DNA from: Clonostachys chloroleuca
Lineage: Eukaryota; Ascomycota; Sordariomycetes; Hypocreales; Bionectriaceae
Reading direction: 5' to 3'
DNA: 64,000 bases
NCBI GenBank assembly: GCA_037952775.1
Contig: JBANAY010000003.1
Span: forward strand, 1,922,001 to 1,986,000
Shown here: positions 47,111-60,300 of the stretch, in pieces
Position numbering within the stretch: the first letter of the stretch is position 1
Layout of the letters: each line of letters opens with the position of its first letter
Notes under the pieces: generated by a model
The model's database searches: none
What the model was told of the DNA's origin: nothing
What the model saw: only the letters and a program-made list of their open reading frames with translations
Made by a program: the position numbers and the translations under genes

Positions 47111-47830
47111 ATCCCATTCTCCTTTTAAGCCACCTGCTTACTTGCCCTTATCTAGCACAATTCCAGGGTGAGCCAGCCTAGGTTATGCTAGATATCAGAT
47201 ATCAACCATGATTAAGCGGAGCAGAGCAGGGGGAAGAAGTAAATCTCAAGCAAGCGAGGGGAAAGTTCAACTTTCGATGATTTCGGCGGCAAGAGCGTCA
47301 GTAGCATCTATGAAAGGCAGGACTAACAGAAATTCTTCCTGATCTGTATTTACGGAGTGGCCAGTATGGGGGTTGCTGTTGTGGATCAGTGTAATGATTT
47401 TGTGATACCTAATGCGGATTGTCCATTGTTCTCTCTGCTGATTTAACGTCGCCGATTCTTGGTAGGTCAGTAGGTAGACAATGCGCATACACTATGACCT
47501 TGACCGGCGAATTGATGATGATGATACTAATGATGATGCTGATGCTGATGGCTGGGGGCGAGAGGCTGGTGTGTGGCACACCCCGAGTAAACTAGAAGAC
47601 AAAAGAGGGTACGGGGCTGTGGATGGCTTCCCTCCCTGAGGGCCACTGTACCAGTCAATAAAGAGAAGAGAGTGTAGGAAGGCTGCATGGCACGTGGTAA
47701 GAAATGCAGTACCACAAAGAGAGTGCCATGAATCATCGCTGATGCAGCCTCCTCCCCGCATGCAAAAGGTCAGATCAACCTGGGATTTCAGGTAGTTTTG
47801 GCCTCAGATCTTTGATTGACGTAGGACAGA
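47111..47830. other. intergenic, accessory block
   Basis: No gene. Short GAT/ATG-rich tract at about 47513-47550. Confidence 0.55.
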
Positions 47831-50800
47831 ATGGAACAATCCCAGCCGGTCCGGTTGCTCTCGCTCGGTATGTATATTTTTCCTTGAGTGAATGAGTCTG
47901 AAGATGACATAAATAATAGACGGCGGAGGAATTCGGGGACTATCATCTCTCATCATTCTAGGACACTTGATGAATCAGGTCAACCCACGAGAGCCGCCTA
48001 AACCATGTGAATACTTCGATTTGATCCGAGGCACGAGTACAGGAGGGTAAGTGAGTTAAGGAATGCCCTTTATTTTGGCTCGCTAACAATCAGCCGAGGC
48101 TTATTGCCATAATGCTGGGAAGGCTTAGAATGAATGTTGACGAATGCATCGACAAATATATGGACTTATCCGCGCGTGTGTTTCAGATCAAACGAATCAA
48201 AATGAACCTCTTGGGCCGAGGAAAGGATTTTTTGAGGGCAAATGGAAAGTATGACTCCGAGGGGCTCACTGATATGTTCAAGTCTGAAGCGAGAGATCTC
48301 GAGGGAGATGGTGATGCTGCAATCCTAAGCTCCCAGAATGGCTGCAAAATGTGAGCTCCTTCATTTTCATCGAGGCGCTGCAAAGTTTAAATATTGGCTT
48401 TGAATTAATTCAGAAAGCTAGTTTCGTTTGCGCTCAAGCCAAGTCGCTGAATACAACCAGAAGAATTCGCTCATACAAGAATTCTACCGCTGTGACAACA
48501 TATCAACCAGAGAATTCAAGATATAGGAGGCTGCACGCGCGACGTCGGCAGCTTCTGGCTTCTTTGACCCTATCGAAATTGGCAAATCGTTGACGGCGCC
48601 ACTGGATGCAATAGCCCGGTTGAAGAAGTTTGGAGGGAGGCAAATTCCATATGGAGCGACTTGCGCCGGCGTATCCAGTGTGTTGTGAGTATCGGCACCG
48701 GGCAACATGAACCTCGTCCGTTCGGCGACGATCCTCGACAGATCGTGAAGACACTTATTAAGACAGCGACCGAAACCGAAGCCACGGAACGACGGTTTTC
48801 CGAGAACCATATAGTGAATGGACTCCAAGGCCAATATTTCAGATTTAACGTAGACCGAGGGCTAGAGAAGGTCAAGCTCGATGACGTTGGGAAGCTGGAC
48901 ACCGTTCAGACGACCACAGAGCTTTATCTGGGAGGCGATCGTGTACAACGCCAGATAAAGCTTTTTGTTATATCGAAAATGCGCCGCGATGGTAACACAA
49001 TTCTTGTTAATAGCTGCTTCAAAACTTGCACTAACGAAATAAAACTCACCAGATTGGGTCACCGAGACGAAGAAGGATGAGTATCTCAATTAGCTTCGGC
49101 GTTTGGATAGTGGAAGACTTCATTATGCCGCTGTCAGTCAGCGTCTGAACAAAAAGACCGGAAAATGGTTTCTAGATGACCATTTCCAAACGTGGAGAAA
49201 GACTAAGGGTCATTTACCTGGATAAATGGAAAGGGCAAGTCAACTGCTATATTTCTTGTATGACGTTGCTAATAGTCGGACTACTTTCACAGCGGGCGCG
49301 GGGAAAAGTATCTTATGTTCAAGCGTGATTGATGAGATTGCAGAAAAGAACTACGGCACATGCTACTACTTCTATTTCTCCTTCCTGAGCCCAGATGCTA
49401 TCGATGCATACCAAATTGTTTGTTCTGTACTCACTGCCACGTTACGAGATTTGATTCGGGTGCATCCCATTAAGAAAGGTGGATTCATCGTGCCCAAAGC
49501 CTTTCAGAAGCTCTTTACGAAATATCACCCTTTTGCCGAGCCTAGAATCTCGGACCTGGAGTCGACTTTGATCAAACTTTACAAGAAACCAAGGATGTGT
49601 TCATCGTCATTGATGGCCTGGATGAAGCTACGCAGAAACTCTAGGGCCCTGTCTTGAAATCTTTGATCAACATTACCAAGAATGGCGACAACCTTATACA
49701 TATTCTGGTTAGCAGTCGGCCAGAAGCCCACATAGAGAACCCCATATTTTCGGATGGGTCAACAAAGGTTACAAACTTGCCCATCGACGTTTACAGAGTC
49801 AACAACGATATCAGAATGCACCTAAAGGCTACAATGCTCCAGTCATCATTTCGACACTGGTCAGATAAGCTGAAAACAGATGTGACTAACCGCATCACAA
49901 CAAACGCCAATGGTGAATTTCGATGGGCCGCACTACAGTTGGAGGCACTCTCTAATGAGGAACGAGAAAAAGATACTCGAAGGGTTCTTAAAAGCCTCCC
50001 AAAAGATTTAGAAGAGGCATATGAGCGTATGCTGCAAAATATCGAGCAGCAACAAAAGACGGATGAAGCCTTGACTAACCTACGATGGTTAGCTTATTCG
50101 GCGCGACCTCTGACAATTTGCTGAGGTTGCTGAGCTGGTTGCGTTTGACATCTATGATCCAGCCGTCCTTCCGGAAGAAGATGCTTTCAGGATCGAATCC
50201 AACCCTGACGATCGCTTCCCCTAAGCTAGATTTGTCCTTAAATTGGTATCTGGACTCGTGAGTTGCGAGGACGATAATAGTGTCCCTCCCATGTCAATTA
50301 TCAAGTTTGCGTATTTAGTCCTCGGATATCGACAGGGAGATAATGTGGCAATTCCTCGTTTCAGACTGGACCCTTCAAGAGGAAACTGGCTGATTCTCAA
50401 GTGTTGCCTGGCGTACATATCGCACTACGAACGCGCTCGGCAACAGGCGACCATGTCAGCCCCTTACCCACTCCTTGTGTACGCGCTGGCTCGTTGGAGA
50501 AGACATGCCGAGCTAAGTAGAGGCGTTGTTCGGTTTGACTGGCCTAATACGGATATTCATTTAGTGGCAATCATTATGACCGCCATTCAATACCAATTTT
50601 AACTTCGCTACAATGACAAGGAGAAAGTCCAGAAATGATGGCCACCAAGGAGGCGAAGAGCCGCGACAGCTTCGCAAGTCAGCCTGAACTGATTCTGGTT
50701 ACCCAGCAACAACTTCCCGATTCTGGGCTTTCAGAATACGCTAGCTCGTTACCATTTTGGATGTGCAGCGTTTGGCTTTTTTCAGAAGACGTTCTTTTTG

Positions 50801-51589
50801 ACGCCTCCGGTCAATATGGTACAGCGTTGCACAGAGCTGCCGTGATAGGATGCGTGGTAATTGTCGAGATACTACTGGATGCAGGCCCAGGTTTCACCGG
50901 ATCCTACTGTCTCAAGACAACTTCCCTTTGCAGTCCACTTCACTGTGCGGCGCAAAGGAAATTTGATTTTCGCTCTATTTCCGGTGGCGGAGACAACGAG
51001 ACAAAATGCAATGCTGCCGTTATCCGAGCGTTGGTCAAAGTAGGATTTTCTTCTAGCGACGAAGACTCTCGGGGAGCGACAGGATTTCATGGTGCTGCCT
51101 AGGTTGGTAATTTTGAGGGATTACGAGTTCTGCTAGAGCTGAACCGAGATTTGCTCAATATCCTGGACGATCAAAGGCAGTCAGCGCTATCAGTCGCGGC
51201 GGGGGCAGGTCACATCTCCATCGTACGTTTTTTGATTGAACAAGATGGCATTCTCCTGGATGAAAGAGACGTGTACGGGCGAAGTCCGCTATTGCTGGCG
51301 GCATCAAACGGACATGCGAGTGTTATCGAACTGCTTCTAGGCCAGTATTAACGTTGACCCACATTCGGTTGATACCTCTGGCGCAACCTCGCTCATCCTT
51401 GCTGTGCGGTCTGGCCATATCAACAAGATGGCTGCAGTCGAGGCGCTATTATCTGATGGGCGCGTACACATAAACGCTCAAGATGAACACGGAGAAACTG
51501 CGCTTTCTTACGCGCGTATGTCCGGGCATCGGCAATTTACAGATTTCAGAGACGAGCTTATTTCATACGGGTTTAGTATATCTATCTGA
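47831..51589 (+). pseudogene. decayed patatin-NACHT-ankyrin (fungal NLR-type) gene
   Basis: Start at ATG 47831. Three 52-71 nt introns (47868-47919, 48047-48098, 48351-48421) join a patatin phospholipase domain. It has the oxyanion motif GGGIRG, the nucleophile elbow GTSTG (Ser at about 48036) and the catalytic DGAT (48592). Next is a NACHT NTPase with Walker A AGAGKS (rejoined by a GC-AG intron, 49235-49292) and Walker B VFIVIDGLDE (about 49596). Five or more ankyrin repeats follow (50818-51589). This order is known from fungal NLR-like self/nonself and cell-death regulators. The frame is broken by about six single-base indels (near 48478, 48588, 49212, 49577, 50117 and 51346) and by in-frame stops at 48524, 49091, 49642, 50222 and 51100. 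The substitution stops make true decay likely. Confidence 0.85.
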
Positions 51590-53863
51590 GCCTACATATG
51601 AACCGGAACGCGAGTCTCCATCGGCGTATAATAGTTACGGACTGAAAATACCATGCCGATTCGCAAAATCAGGTAAGATCCAGTGACATGTGTATGCCAT
51701 CGCCCACATGAAGGTGCACTCGAACAGTTACTCAAACGCCTGGAATCCGCGACTAACTCGGCGGTTCTCTGATCAATTTATTTCTGGTTGACATTGGAAG
51801 CGGAGTTGGTTGATTAAGAAGAGGCCAATACTTCAATGTTAATAATGTTGAGTTCTTACGGATGAACGCAATTCACGGCAAGCAGTAGTTTATCTAAGCT
51901 AGCCACTTCGGATCAAGCAATATAAGAACTAATTTTTACTAGATCTTCTTTCTAGGAGCGCAACGGAAGCTTCGTTCTGTTCGGTGTACTGAACAGACCT
52001 CCCATCTGGAGACGGCATAATGTAGACAACATATGATACGTATGCTTGGGGTGGAGACAGAGCTTAAGATCTTGGACGGTCCCCAGACCGCAATTAGGTG
52101 GTACCTTTAGAAAACTTAGAGGGCATCGTCTGCGTGATGGCCAGTATCCAGGAGGCAATCAGTCAATATTCATAGTCCAAGTGCACTGTGAGTGATGATG
52201 GGCGCTTGAATTGATCTATGAGGTGGACGTGGCTCCGCTCAACTTTCTCACTATGAAGCGCAAAGCACGCTGTATGTGGGAAACAAGAAACCGGTTTGTG
52301 CTCTGCTACACCGGAAATATAAATAACCTCATCAGGACTGGATCAAGGTTAAACATGCATTCAGGATCAGAATTGAGTTTCCCGTCACGTGACACAGCAG
52401 AGGGTTAATGCCTGGTAATTTAGGCCGATACTGTTCCAAGAGTGGAAAAACTCAACAACACCAGCCATGTCTTGATCTAGAGGCTCTGACTAGGCTATGT
52501 GTCTGGATGCACACGAACCAGAGGCTGAACCTTCTCATCATCAGACTTTCTTCACCTTATCATTCAATTGACGGGGAACCTGGTTTGTACGCTGATGGAT
52601 CAACAGGGGCTTGAGTGGCTGAGTGGAGATCGCGTCATTGGTTCTCCAGACTTGGCAGAGGCCGCGTGTCTGATTGATAGGCGCTGGTAACGGGGCCTCC
52701 CCTTGGCTTCAGCGATTTATTGATTAATTAATATCCGCAGCCGCGGGACTTTGGTCTTGGTGTCGGTAGGGCGCCGAACCGAACACGCCAGGGAATGCCA
52801 ATATTGCAACGACAAACGGTCGAGAACTGCCTCCGCCCACCTCTGCCCATGTCGCATCCGACCAGGCTCGCGCGTTGGGACCAGGTTCGCGTTATGGGAT
52901 CAGTGAGAAGTGCTTCTACGTTGCCCTGATGGCAAGGCACGCAATTTCAGCAGTGGAGAACAATTCAGGCTGCGTGCGCACCAACACCTCTGCTCCGTAT
53001 CTCGCCCTCTCAGCTCACCTCACCATGCAAATCTCTCACAGGGGATCGGCCAGGTTACGTAGTGCTCCAAAAAGAACTCCGTCGTGGCGTTGATCCAGTC
53101 CTTTTTAGGTTGCTGACTAGTCTGAAGGGACTCCGTACGCTAAAGCATCATGGATGGATGAGGACTTGGAGGGTTACTTTTAGGGAGAAACGATCGAGGC
53201 CAACGCCTGACACATTGATGACACTCCGATGCCAAGGCGAGGCAAGACATGATTCAGGCAAGGTTAATTCGATGTCGTGAGAATGTGATACAATCTTTAC
53301 CTAGACGACTCGCCAGATATGAGGAATTTTCTGGTGCCACCATGCAGCCCTACGGCCTACTAGCTAGGGGAGGCGGCGAAATGAGATATTAAATCAACAC
53401 TGACCTTACTCGCATGGCCATGTCAAGCAAGAAGGCTAAGGGACAGGTGGAGGGCAGAGGATACCCCAATGGGGGAAGGTCATGGGTTGGAACTGTGGGT
53501 TGTCCGCGTTTGCCTACAGCTTGCCTCTTTCGCGAACAGTTCGATCCACCGATCCTTTGGGGCTATCTAGAGACCAGGTCTGTTTGAAAACCTGGTGGAG
53601 GGGGTCGCCGGTCATGACAACGGTCCCCCCATCGGGTCAGCCACCCGCCGGGTGTTTGCCCATATCGGTGGGTATGTTGTATTGAGTTGTGTTGGGATCG
53701 CTTGCAGGTACGCGCGAGCAGGCCTGAGGACTGCTTCTCCTCCTCTTTTGCTCTGACCCTGGCCTTTCTTCCTCCTCCTCGATTCCAGTCCTGTTGCTCC
53801 CTCCAAGCCTCTTCGTCCCGCCCGAGCGCTTGTTTTTTCTTCCCCAATGTCACACCCACCAGA
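51590..53863. other. intergenic, accessory block
   Basis: No gene recognised. The first 500 bases after the ankyrin end are AT-rich. The last 200 bases are C/T-rich and probably hold the promoter and leader of the glycosyltransferase. Confidence 0.55.
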
Positions 53864-56800
53864 ATGATTGCTTTCGACGGTCGGCAGGTCCAAAGCCTCC
53901 TCGCCTTGCTGTAAGTCCTTATCTGCCCTACCTGATAGTGTGAAGAGGACGGGTCACCCTCTAGTCTCTACTCGCTTGCCATTCCCTGTGTACGTTCAAG
54001 CGAGCAGTCTTTCTCACAAACAATCCCATATAGCGGCCTTGTCCTCGGTACATTTGCGCTGTCGACTAGATATTATACCAGTGCCTCCTTTGGTAAGTGA
54101 ACTGCCAAGTGGCTGGAATAAAACATGGCACACCAAAGCCTCCATACAGCCACAGGTTTCGACACTATATCAAAACAATCAACCCAGTTATCAGTACAAT
54201 ATCAAGCTAAATAATATACAATAATGTATTATTTTACTGTTATTGTTTGGAATATTAATCTAAGAGAGCGAGGTCTCTAGCTTGCACGAAAAGAGCTCTG
54301 GCGTGCCATGTTTATTTCAGCCACTTGATTGCGACTTGATGAACCTCGCCATTGTCGAGATCATCGATCTTTCAATCCCTCCCACTACCTGAAACATAGC
54401 CCTACGACCCGCTCACTGACCGATCATCCTTGTGTAGAGCATCCCTTCATCTTCTCCATCTCATCGCTCTTGTCCAGCAGCTTGATTGCTGCCGTGGGCG
54501 CAAAATGGAGGTTGCATAGTGACACGCGAGGAAACGCCGTTATCCTGGCTGAATCTGGATATTTCCCAAAAGGATGGCAGCCGCCGACAAGCAGACGCCC
54601 AATCGCTGTTGCGATATCTGTCGCAAGGCCAGTCCTTGATCTCTCCTCGAGGGTGCGCAGGCCGTTCGTCAGCCTCGTTTTCTGCGTCGTTGTGCGATCA
54701 TGTCTTTTTTGGTATACGATGCGCCGCACGCAATGCGCGCAAGTGGGAGTTTTTGTGAGTTTCTATGACTCTTCCTCCTACAAGGTTGTCCGCATACTAA
54801 CCAACAGCTGTTATCACAGGCTTTCCTCCCCTTCTGCGTGCTGCTGATCGATGCCGCAATCCGCTACTGGTCCACCGCCGATTACACCAAACTCGAGACT
54901 TTCTCCAAGTCGGCGCCTCGTCAGCAGTGGAAGTCGCCCGTCCTCACTTACGGTTTGCTGTCTCTGGCTTGGAGCGTGGCGGCAATGCTTGCTGTTGACA
55001 GTGCCCGGGTGAAAACGGGCACAATCTGCCTCGTCGGGAAGCATATGGAGGCACATACTCCATTCCTCCAGGTAGTATTGTGTGTTATGGATGCTATCAT
55101 TATTGCTGAGTTGTCGAGCCTGCGCCGAGGCCCTGGCGACGAGCCAGTCGACATATCCAAGTTCTTTTCCGCCTTCTGCCTCGTCGCAAGTGGACTCATG
55201 GCCATTATTGCCCTCTTTTTCATGATTTTCTCGACCCAGCAGCTTCACTTGAGTTCTGTTGCGCGTCGGGATCTATTTTTGGATACATTGATGGCCTCGG
55301 TTGCGATCTCCTGCGTCAAGACCCTCCTCACCTGGCTTCATCCAACAACGGTTGCGATGTTGACTACAGGTCTGACCTTGTTTGGATATCGGTTCAGGGC
55401 GCTGGAAAGCTCGTTGATCCTACCACCATTATCGCAAGCATACGTCTTTCAGACCGCTGCCATGACGACAGGTCTTGCCGGCGCCTGGTTCGCCATGGTC
55501 TTCTACTCTAAGTCAGCTCCTCGCTCCCCTACGACCGTGCTCTTGCATCGCTGCCTGGTCCTCGGGTATATGGCAGCAGTTGCCCTATTCATTACCTTCT
55601 CCATCTTCTTTTCTACTAACAAGACACATGTCTCTCTCCCTGCTTCTATAAGAAGACTTACCCACGCAGCGCAATCCTCAGCAGAGATTTGGCAATCCCA
55701 GGCGAAAATGAGTAAAACACTTGATGAGGCCGTCACGCAGTACCAGAATCGGCACTTCCTACCTCCGCCTCCCAACTTCGACAAATGGTACGAGTTTGCT
55801 ATGAATCGTAGCTCACAGGTGATCGATTCTTTCGGCCAGATATTCGACGATCTGATCCCATACTGGGGCCTCGAACCAGCCGAGATTCGCGCTCGCACCG
55901 CTCACCTCTCCGAGTTCCCGGAAATGGGCATGGCTGCATTGCAGATCAGGAATGGCACGCTGAGGCAGTCGCCTGATATCCCAGGAACCCACCACTGGAT
56001 GACGGATTCGATCGAGAAGATGATGGAGCCGTTTATTCAGTACCTACCCGACATGGACTTTGTGATTAACCTCGCAGATGAATGCCGCGTCCTGCCCCGG
56101 TACGAGGATTTCTGGGATCTAAGGTCAAAGGGAAGAGCCGCACAGAACAAGGTCGCACAGCGATGGAAGGACTTGCAGGAGAACAGAAAGATGGAGGGGG
56201 GACCCTTCAGGACATGGACGAACAACACGGAGTGGCCGCAGGACTTCGCGGAACCTCGAAAGAACCCAGACGACTCCTTCGCCACGTCGTCGCCCTTCGT
56301 CGAGACCATACGTAAACAACTTTACTACAAATGGATCGCCGACGCGTGCCCTCCCGACTCGGCGGCGCGCAACAGCAGGTGGTGGGATTGGAGCACCCTC
56401 TGCATGGACTGCATTGAGCCGCACTCCGAACTGACCACAGGCGGGGCAGTGATGGCACACAACCCCCCACCGGGGGGGATTTGCTACCAGCCCGATCTGG
56501 CGTACCTAAACGGCTTTATCCGGTCACAGACACAGGCGACTACAAAGACGCTGCTCCCCATTTTCAGCCAGGCTCGTGTGGACGGATTCGCGGATATCTT
56601 GTTCCCCTCGCCGTGGAACTTCGTCGACAAGACGGAGTACAGAGAGGATACAGATTTGGAGTGGGGGCGCAAGGGAAACAGCCTATTCTGGCGCGGCTCG
56701 AGCTCGGACGGGATAGCGAGGGACGGGGGATGGAAGGGGTTTCTACGCGCCCGGGCGGTCCACGAGAGCTACCAGGAGGCCGGCAAGGGCAGCCGCGACG

Positions 56801-57390
56801 CCATCACCCCTCGCGTGAACGTGTCGTTTGCCGGCGAGATCCACAAGTGTGACTCGCCGGACTGCGGGCACGAGTTCGAGATGTTCAACCTGTGGAGCGG
56901 CGCCGTGAAGCCCGAGGGTGAGACACAGGAAGGGTACGACCTGAACAGGGCCTCGGCGCCGTTCGAGGAGCACTGGCGCCACCGGCACCTCCTCGACATG
57001 GACGGCGCGGGCTTCAGCGGGCGGTTCATCCCCTTCCTCGAGAGCCGCAGCCTCCCGCACCGCGCCGCCCTGTTCCTGGCCTGGTTCGACGAGCGGCTGC
57101 AGGAGTGGCAGCACTACGTCCCCGTCGACACGCGCCTGGGTCGCGGGTTCTGGGCCGTCCTCGACTTCCTCTCGAGCAGCGAGGTCGTGGTCGACGACGC
57201 TGGGTTCAGGCAGACGGGCGACGAGATGGCGGAGAGGATCGCCGAGCAGGGTCGGGACTGGGCCAAGAGGGCTCTGCGGAAGGAGGACATGCAGATTTAC
57301 ATGTTCCGGTTGCTCTTGGAGTACGGCCGGGTGGTGTCTGACGATCGGGAAACGCTGGGATATACGGGGACTGGGATTCCGGACTGGTAG
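53864..57390 (+). CDS. multi-spanning CAP10/GT90-type glycosyltransferase
   Basis: Three exons by my model: 53864-53910 (MIAFDGRQVQSLLAL...), 54478-54754 and 54820-57390. The last intron is 65 nt with a perfect CTAAC branch. The first is 567 nt and contains a MITE-like element; its acceptor could also be 3 nt later. The product is 964 residues, the usual size of this fungal family. About eight to ten hydrophobic helices fill residues 1-330. A luminal catalytic part follows, with DILFPSPWNF, GNSLFWRGSSSDG (about residue 725) and the CAP10 signature HLLDMDGAGFSGRFIPFLES (about 826) before HYVPVDTRLG. The family includes xylosyltransferases of capsule and cell-wall glycans. Donor and acceptor are unknown here. 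A start inside exon 2 would give a shorter protein. Confidence 0.85.
54106..54327. mobile_element. MITE-like inverted-repeat element, copy B (in intron)
   Basis: CAAGTGGCTGGAATAAAACA... at 54106-54135 is repeated in inverse orientation at 54299-54327 (29 bp, three or four differences). The interior is AT-rich and non-coding. The outer boundary may reach a CAGTG at 54079 and its counterpart at about 54354, giving about 276 bp. It lies within the first intron of the glycosyltransferase. No clear target-site duplication. Confidence 0.7.
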
Positions 57391-60300
57391 CACTAGCAAA
57401 ATAAATAGCAAGCCATGATTAATTGGAAATACTGTGAATACTACCTTGTCACACTCTATCGGGCCATGTCTTTTTCTGAAGTGCTTCAGAAGGGTTTCCC
57501 ACTCACTTGGGGGGTAACTTGATATTCCTGCGTCGACACATCAAGAGCATCGAGCTGGTAGAAGGGCATCGGAACCCTCGAGCCTCTGCATTTGTAATCA
57601 TAACAATATCCGTCAATATAAGCAAATACAATGACTTCATCCAGAGGAATTGGGTTGAAAATCTAGCCGCTCGGGGTGGGACCCAAGCGGCCGGGCCCCC
57701 TTTAAATCCTCAATGGCGTCTTCGTAGAACCCGTTGACGCCATCCGTCAAACGCCGGGAGCTAGAGAGAAAGCTCGAGGGAGCTAACTCCCCTTGAACGA
57801 AAAGAGTAAATTCTGCAGCATCGGCAGAAGTGGGAAGCTAGGACACACTTCAGATCCGGTTGAGTGGGATAAGATCATGCGCTGTGATTTTGCTAGTCCC
57901 CGGGGTGGGGTGATGTAGCATGGCGGTTGCCGCATGAAAAGGAACGAGGAGAAATGTACATAGTCTCAGCCGCAAAATCTTTCTGTAAGCACGCGAGCTC
58001 CTGGGCGGTTCGAAACGGCCCGAAGCTCCTCCCTGCGGTTGGGGGGCCGTTGAGTGTCAACTTGGCGTGGAAACATCCTTCTCCTTGCCTTTCCTTGCCG
58101 ACAGTTGAGAATTCGAAACGATCCGTTGCGAGAAAGATCGGGGTGCAAGAGTGTATCCTGGTTCCATTACCACGGGAAAGAGTCTGACAGACCTCGGAAC
58201 GAAACACGGCCGAGTCCACGTCGAAAACATTGCCCGTTCACTCGAAATCACGATGCGAAACGACTACGCGAGCCAATCGACAACTAGATCTGTGTAATTC
58301 GTACAACCGAAGCAAAATTATCGTGCATGGGACGTGTTGTAGGTAGAAGCTGGGCTCCGAGTAGCTCTTCGGGTCGTCGCTTGCTTCTACACACATCTCT
58401 CTTTACGAGGTATAACTAACCTTAACTCGAAGGGGAGAGTCGGATTCGTCCATGATCAAGACATTACTGGTCTTGATCACTCTCTATGCCTAGTTTGATG
58501 CGTACGACAGCTTCGCGAACGACCATAACGAACGAACACGCTAAATGTCACGTAAATCGCTTTCAGGGGGTTCGGTCTAGGCTGTGAATGTGCAACTAGA
58601 GGATTTTGCTCCATTCCTGTGATCTCACAGAATAAAAATAGTTAAGCCTGGGGTTCTACCGTAGGTGTTTTTGGAGTAGTCGATGAATATCTAGGCCTAC
58701 AGCAGGAAATACGCGTCTCCAGTGGTATGGCTTGGTGTTGAAACCCCTGAGTGGCTGGAATAAAACATGGCACAATAAAGGCCTTTTTGCATAAGGAAAG
58801 ACTCTACTTTTTTTTCATAATAATACTGAACACAATAACAAGAAAATCATTGATTATTCTATGATATTTAGCTTGTTATTGAGTCGAAATTTAACGCTGG
58901 AGGTTCTAGGTGTGCTATGTTCTATGTCGGTCGCTGGGCCCCCTTAGCGAGAACTGCCCTCGACGAAAGTCGTCAGAAACGCCGGTAATCCCGATCGACT
59001 GGCATCACGCTTGCCTTTGCCTTGTAAAGATGTTGTCTTCTGTCCTCTCTGCTGACTTCAGCTGCTTGTGACGATGCATCCTCCCCATTTGAACAAGGGG
59101 GATCGATGCACTCCAAGTCTCGACACTGCTACAATCACGCTTACGGATGGATCATGCGATACAATTGGTGTTGCTACCCTCAACCCGCCAAGAAAGCACG
59201 GAATCGGACTTCAGGTACCAAATCGAGACAGCGAGACCAAAGGATCCAGAGTCTAGACCAAGCGCCTCCTTCGTCGAACCACCTAACCTGCTACTTGACA
59301 GAAACGAATCACTCCATAGACCTAGTTCAATATGGCGCACAGATCCGAGCCGAGTTAATATCTCATGGGCTTTCCAGTGGATTCAGGCTCCGCATCCTCG
59401 AGTAACAGGGAGGGAAGGTGCCGTTGTACGTTTGCATGTTGTCTGAACGTGTTGGTCTGGCATCACGAAGGGAATAATAGCTCTCCAAAGATAAGTCTTA
59501 CCTTTCAGAGCCGTCCAGGAAGGTCCGTCTCGAATATTCATCTCATGTGCTGCTGTTCGCTTTAAGGGAAGCCAGCCAATAATGCCAGGACAGCTTGAGA
59601 TCTTGACAGCCACGACCCGCAGTGGAGAAACTCACTGCGGCGTCTCATTAAGCAGGAAAAGACATCGATCCGCAGAGGCACAGACGGAGAACAAGCACGG
59701 CTTGGCGGTAGGGGGATGATGATGGAGATGAGTGAGTAAGAGAGGTTTCGTGATTGAGACGACATCGAACCAAGAGCCGACACGTCGTGGGGGCACAAGT
59801 GTGATCAATTTCGACTCAAGCACGCGATGTGAATTGCATGCATGGGGGAGCAGCTGGCAATGGTGATTCCATGTGTAAGAAAAGTTGCAACATTGCAGAG
59901 GCTGCATTGCTTGGTGGCTCCGGGATGGGGGCAAAGGGCTGATAAAGGACCAATGGCTTCTGCTGCAGATGACATCTGTAAGCCTCCGATTGCCGGTTCC
60001 CCTGTCGCGACACTCTCTCGATGCTAGAAACCCGACTCCCTGCCAGCGAGAAAGGCTTGGTTCACCCCGTTACACAGACAGAAATGACAACATTGGTGAA
60101 GGGCATTGCGTGATTGACCCACCTCAGGCGCGGATGAGCCAACGATTGCCGGCCGATGCGTGGGCAGATCTGGGTGTGATAAGATGCTCACACGACTAGG
60201 TAATAAACTATTAAATAAATAGAACCGCCTCCAAGCAGTCGCAGCATAAGGCTGCGATGTGCCGCAACCCACGTCATTCTGGAGAGAAGTAGGAAAAGCA

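Noticed and set aside
57893..58287. Overlapping open frames of 60-108 codons on both strands
   Set aside because: Mutually overlapping, no family resemblance, no splice context; considered non-coding.
59068..59446. Three forward-frame open frames overlapping each other
   Set aside because: All three frames are open at once with no codon bias; no homology recognised.
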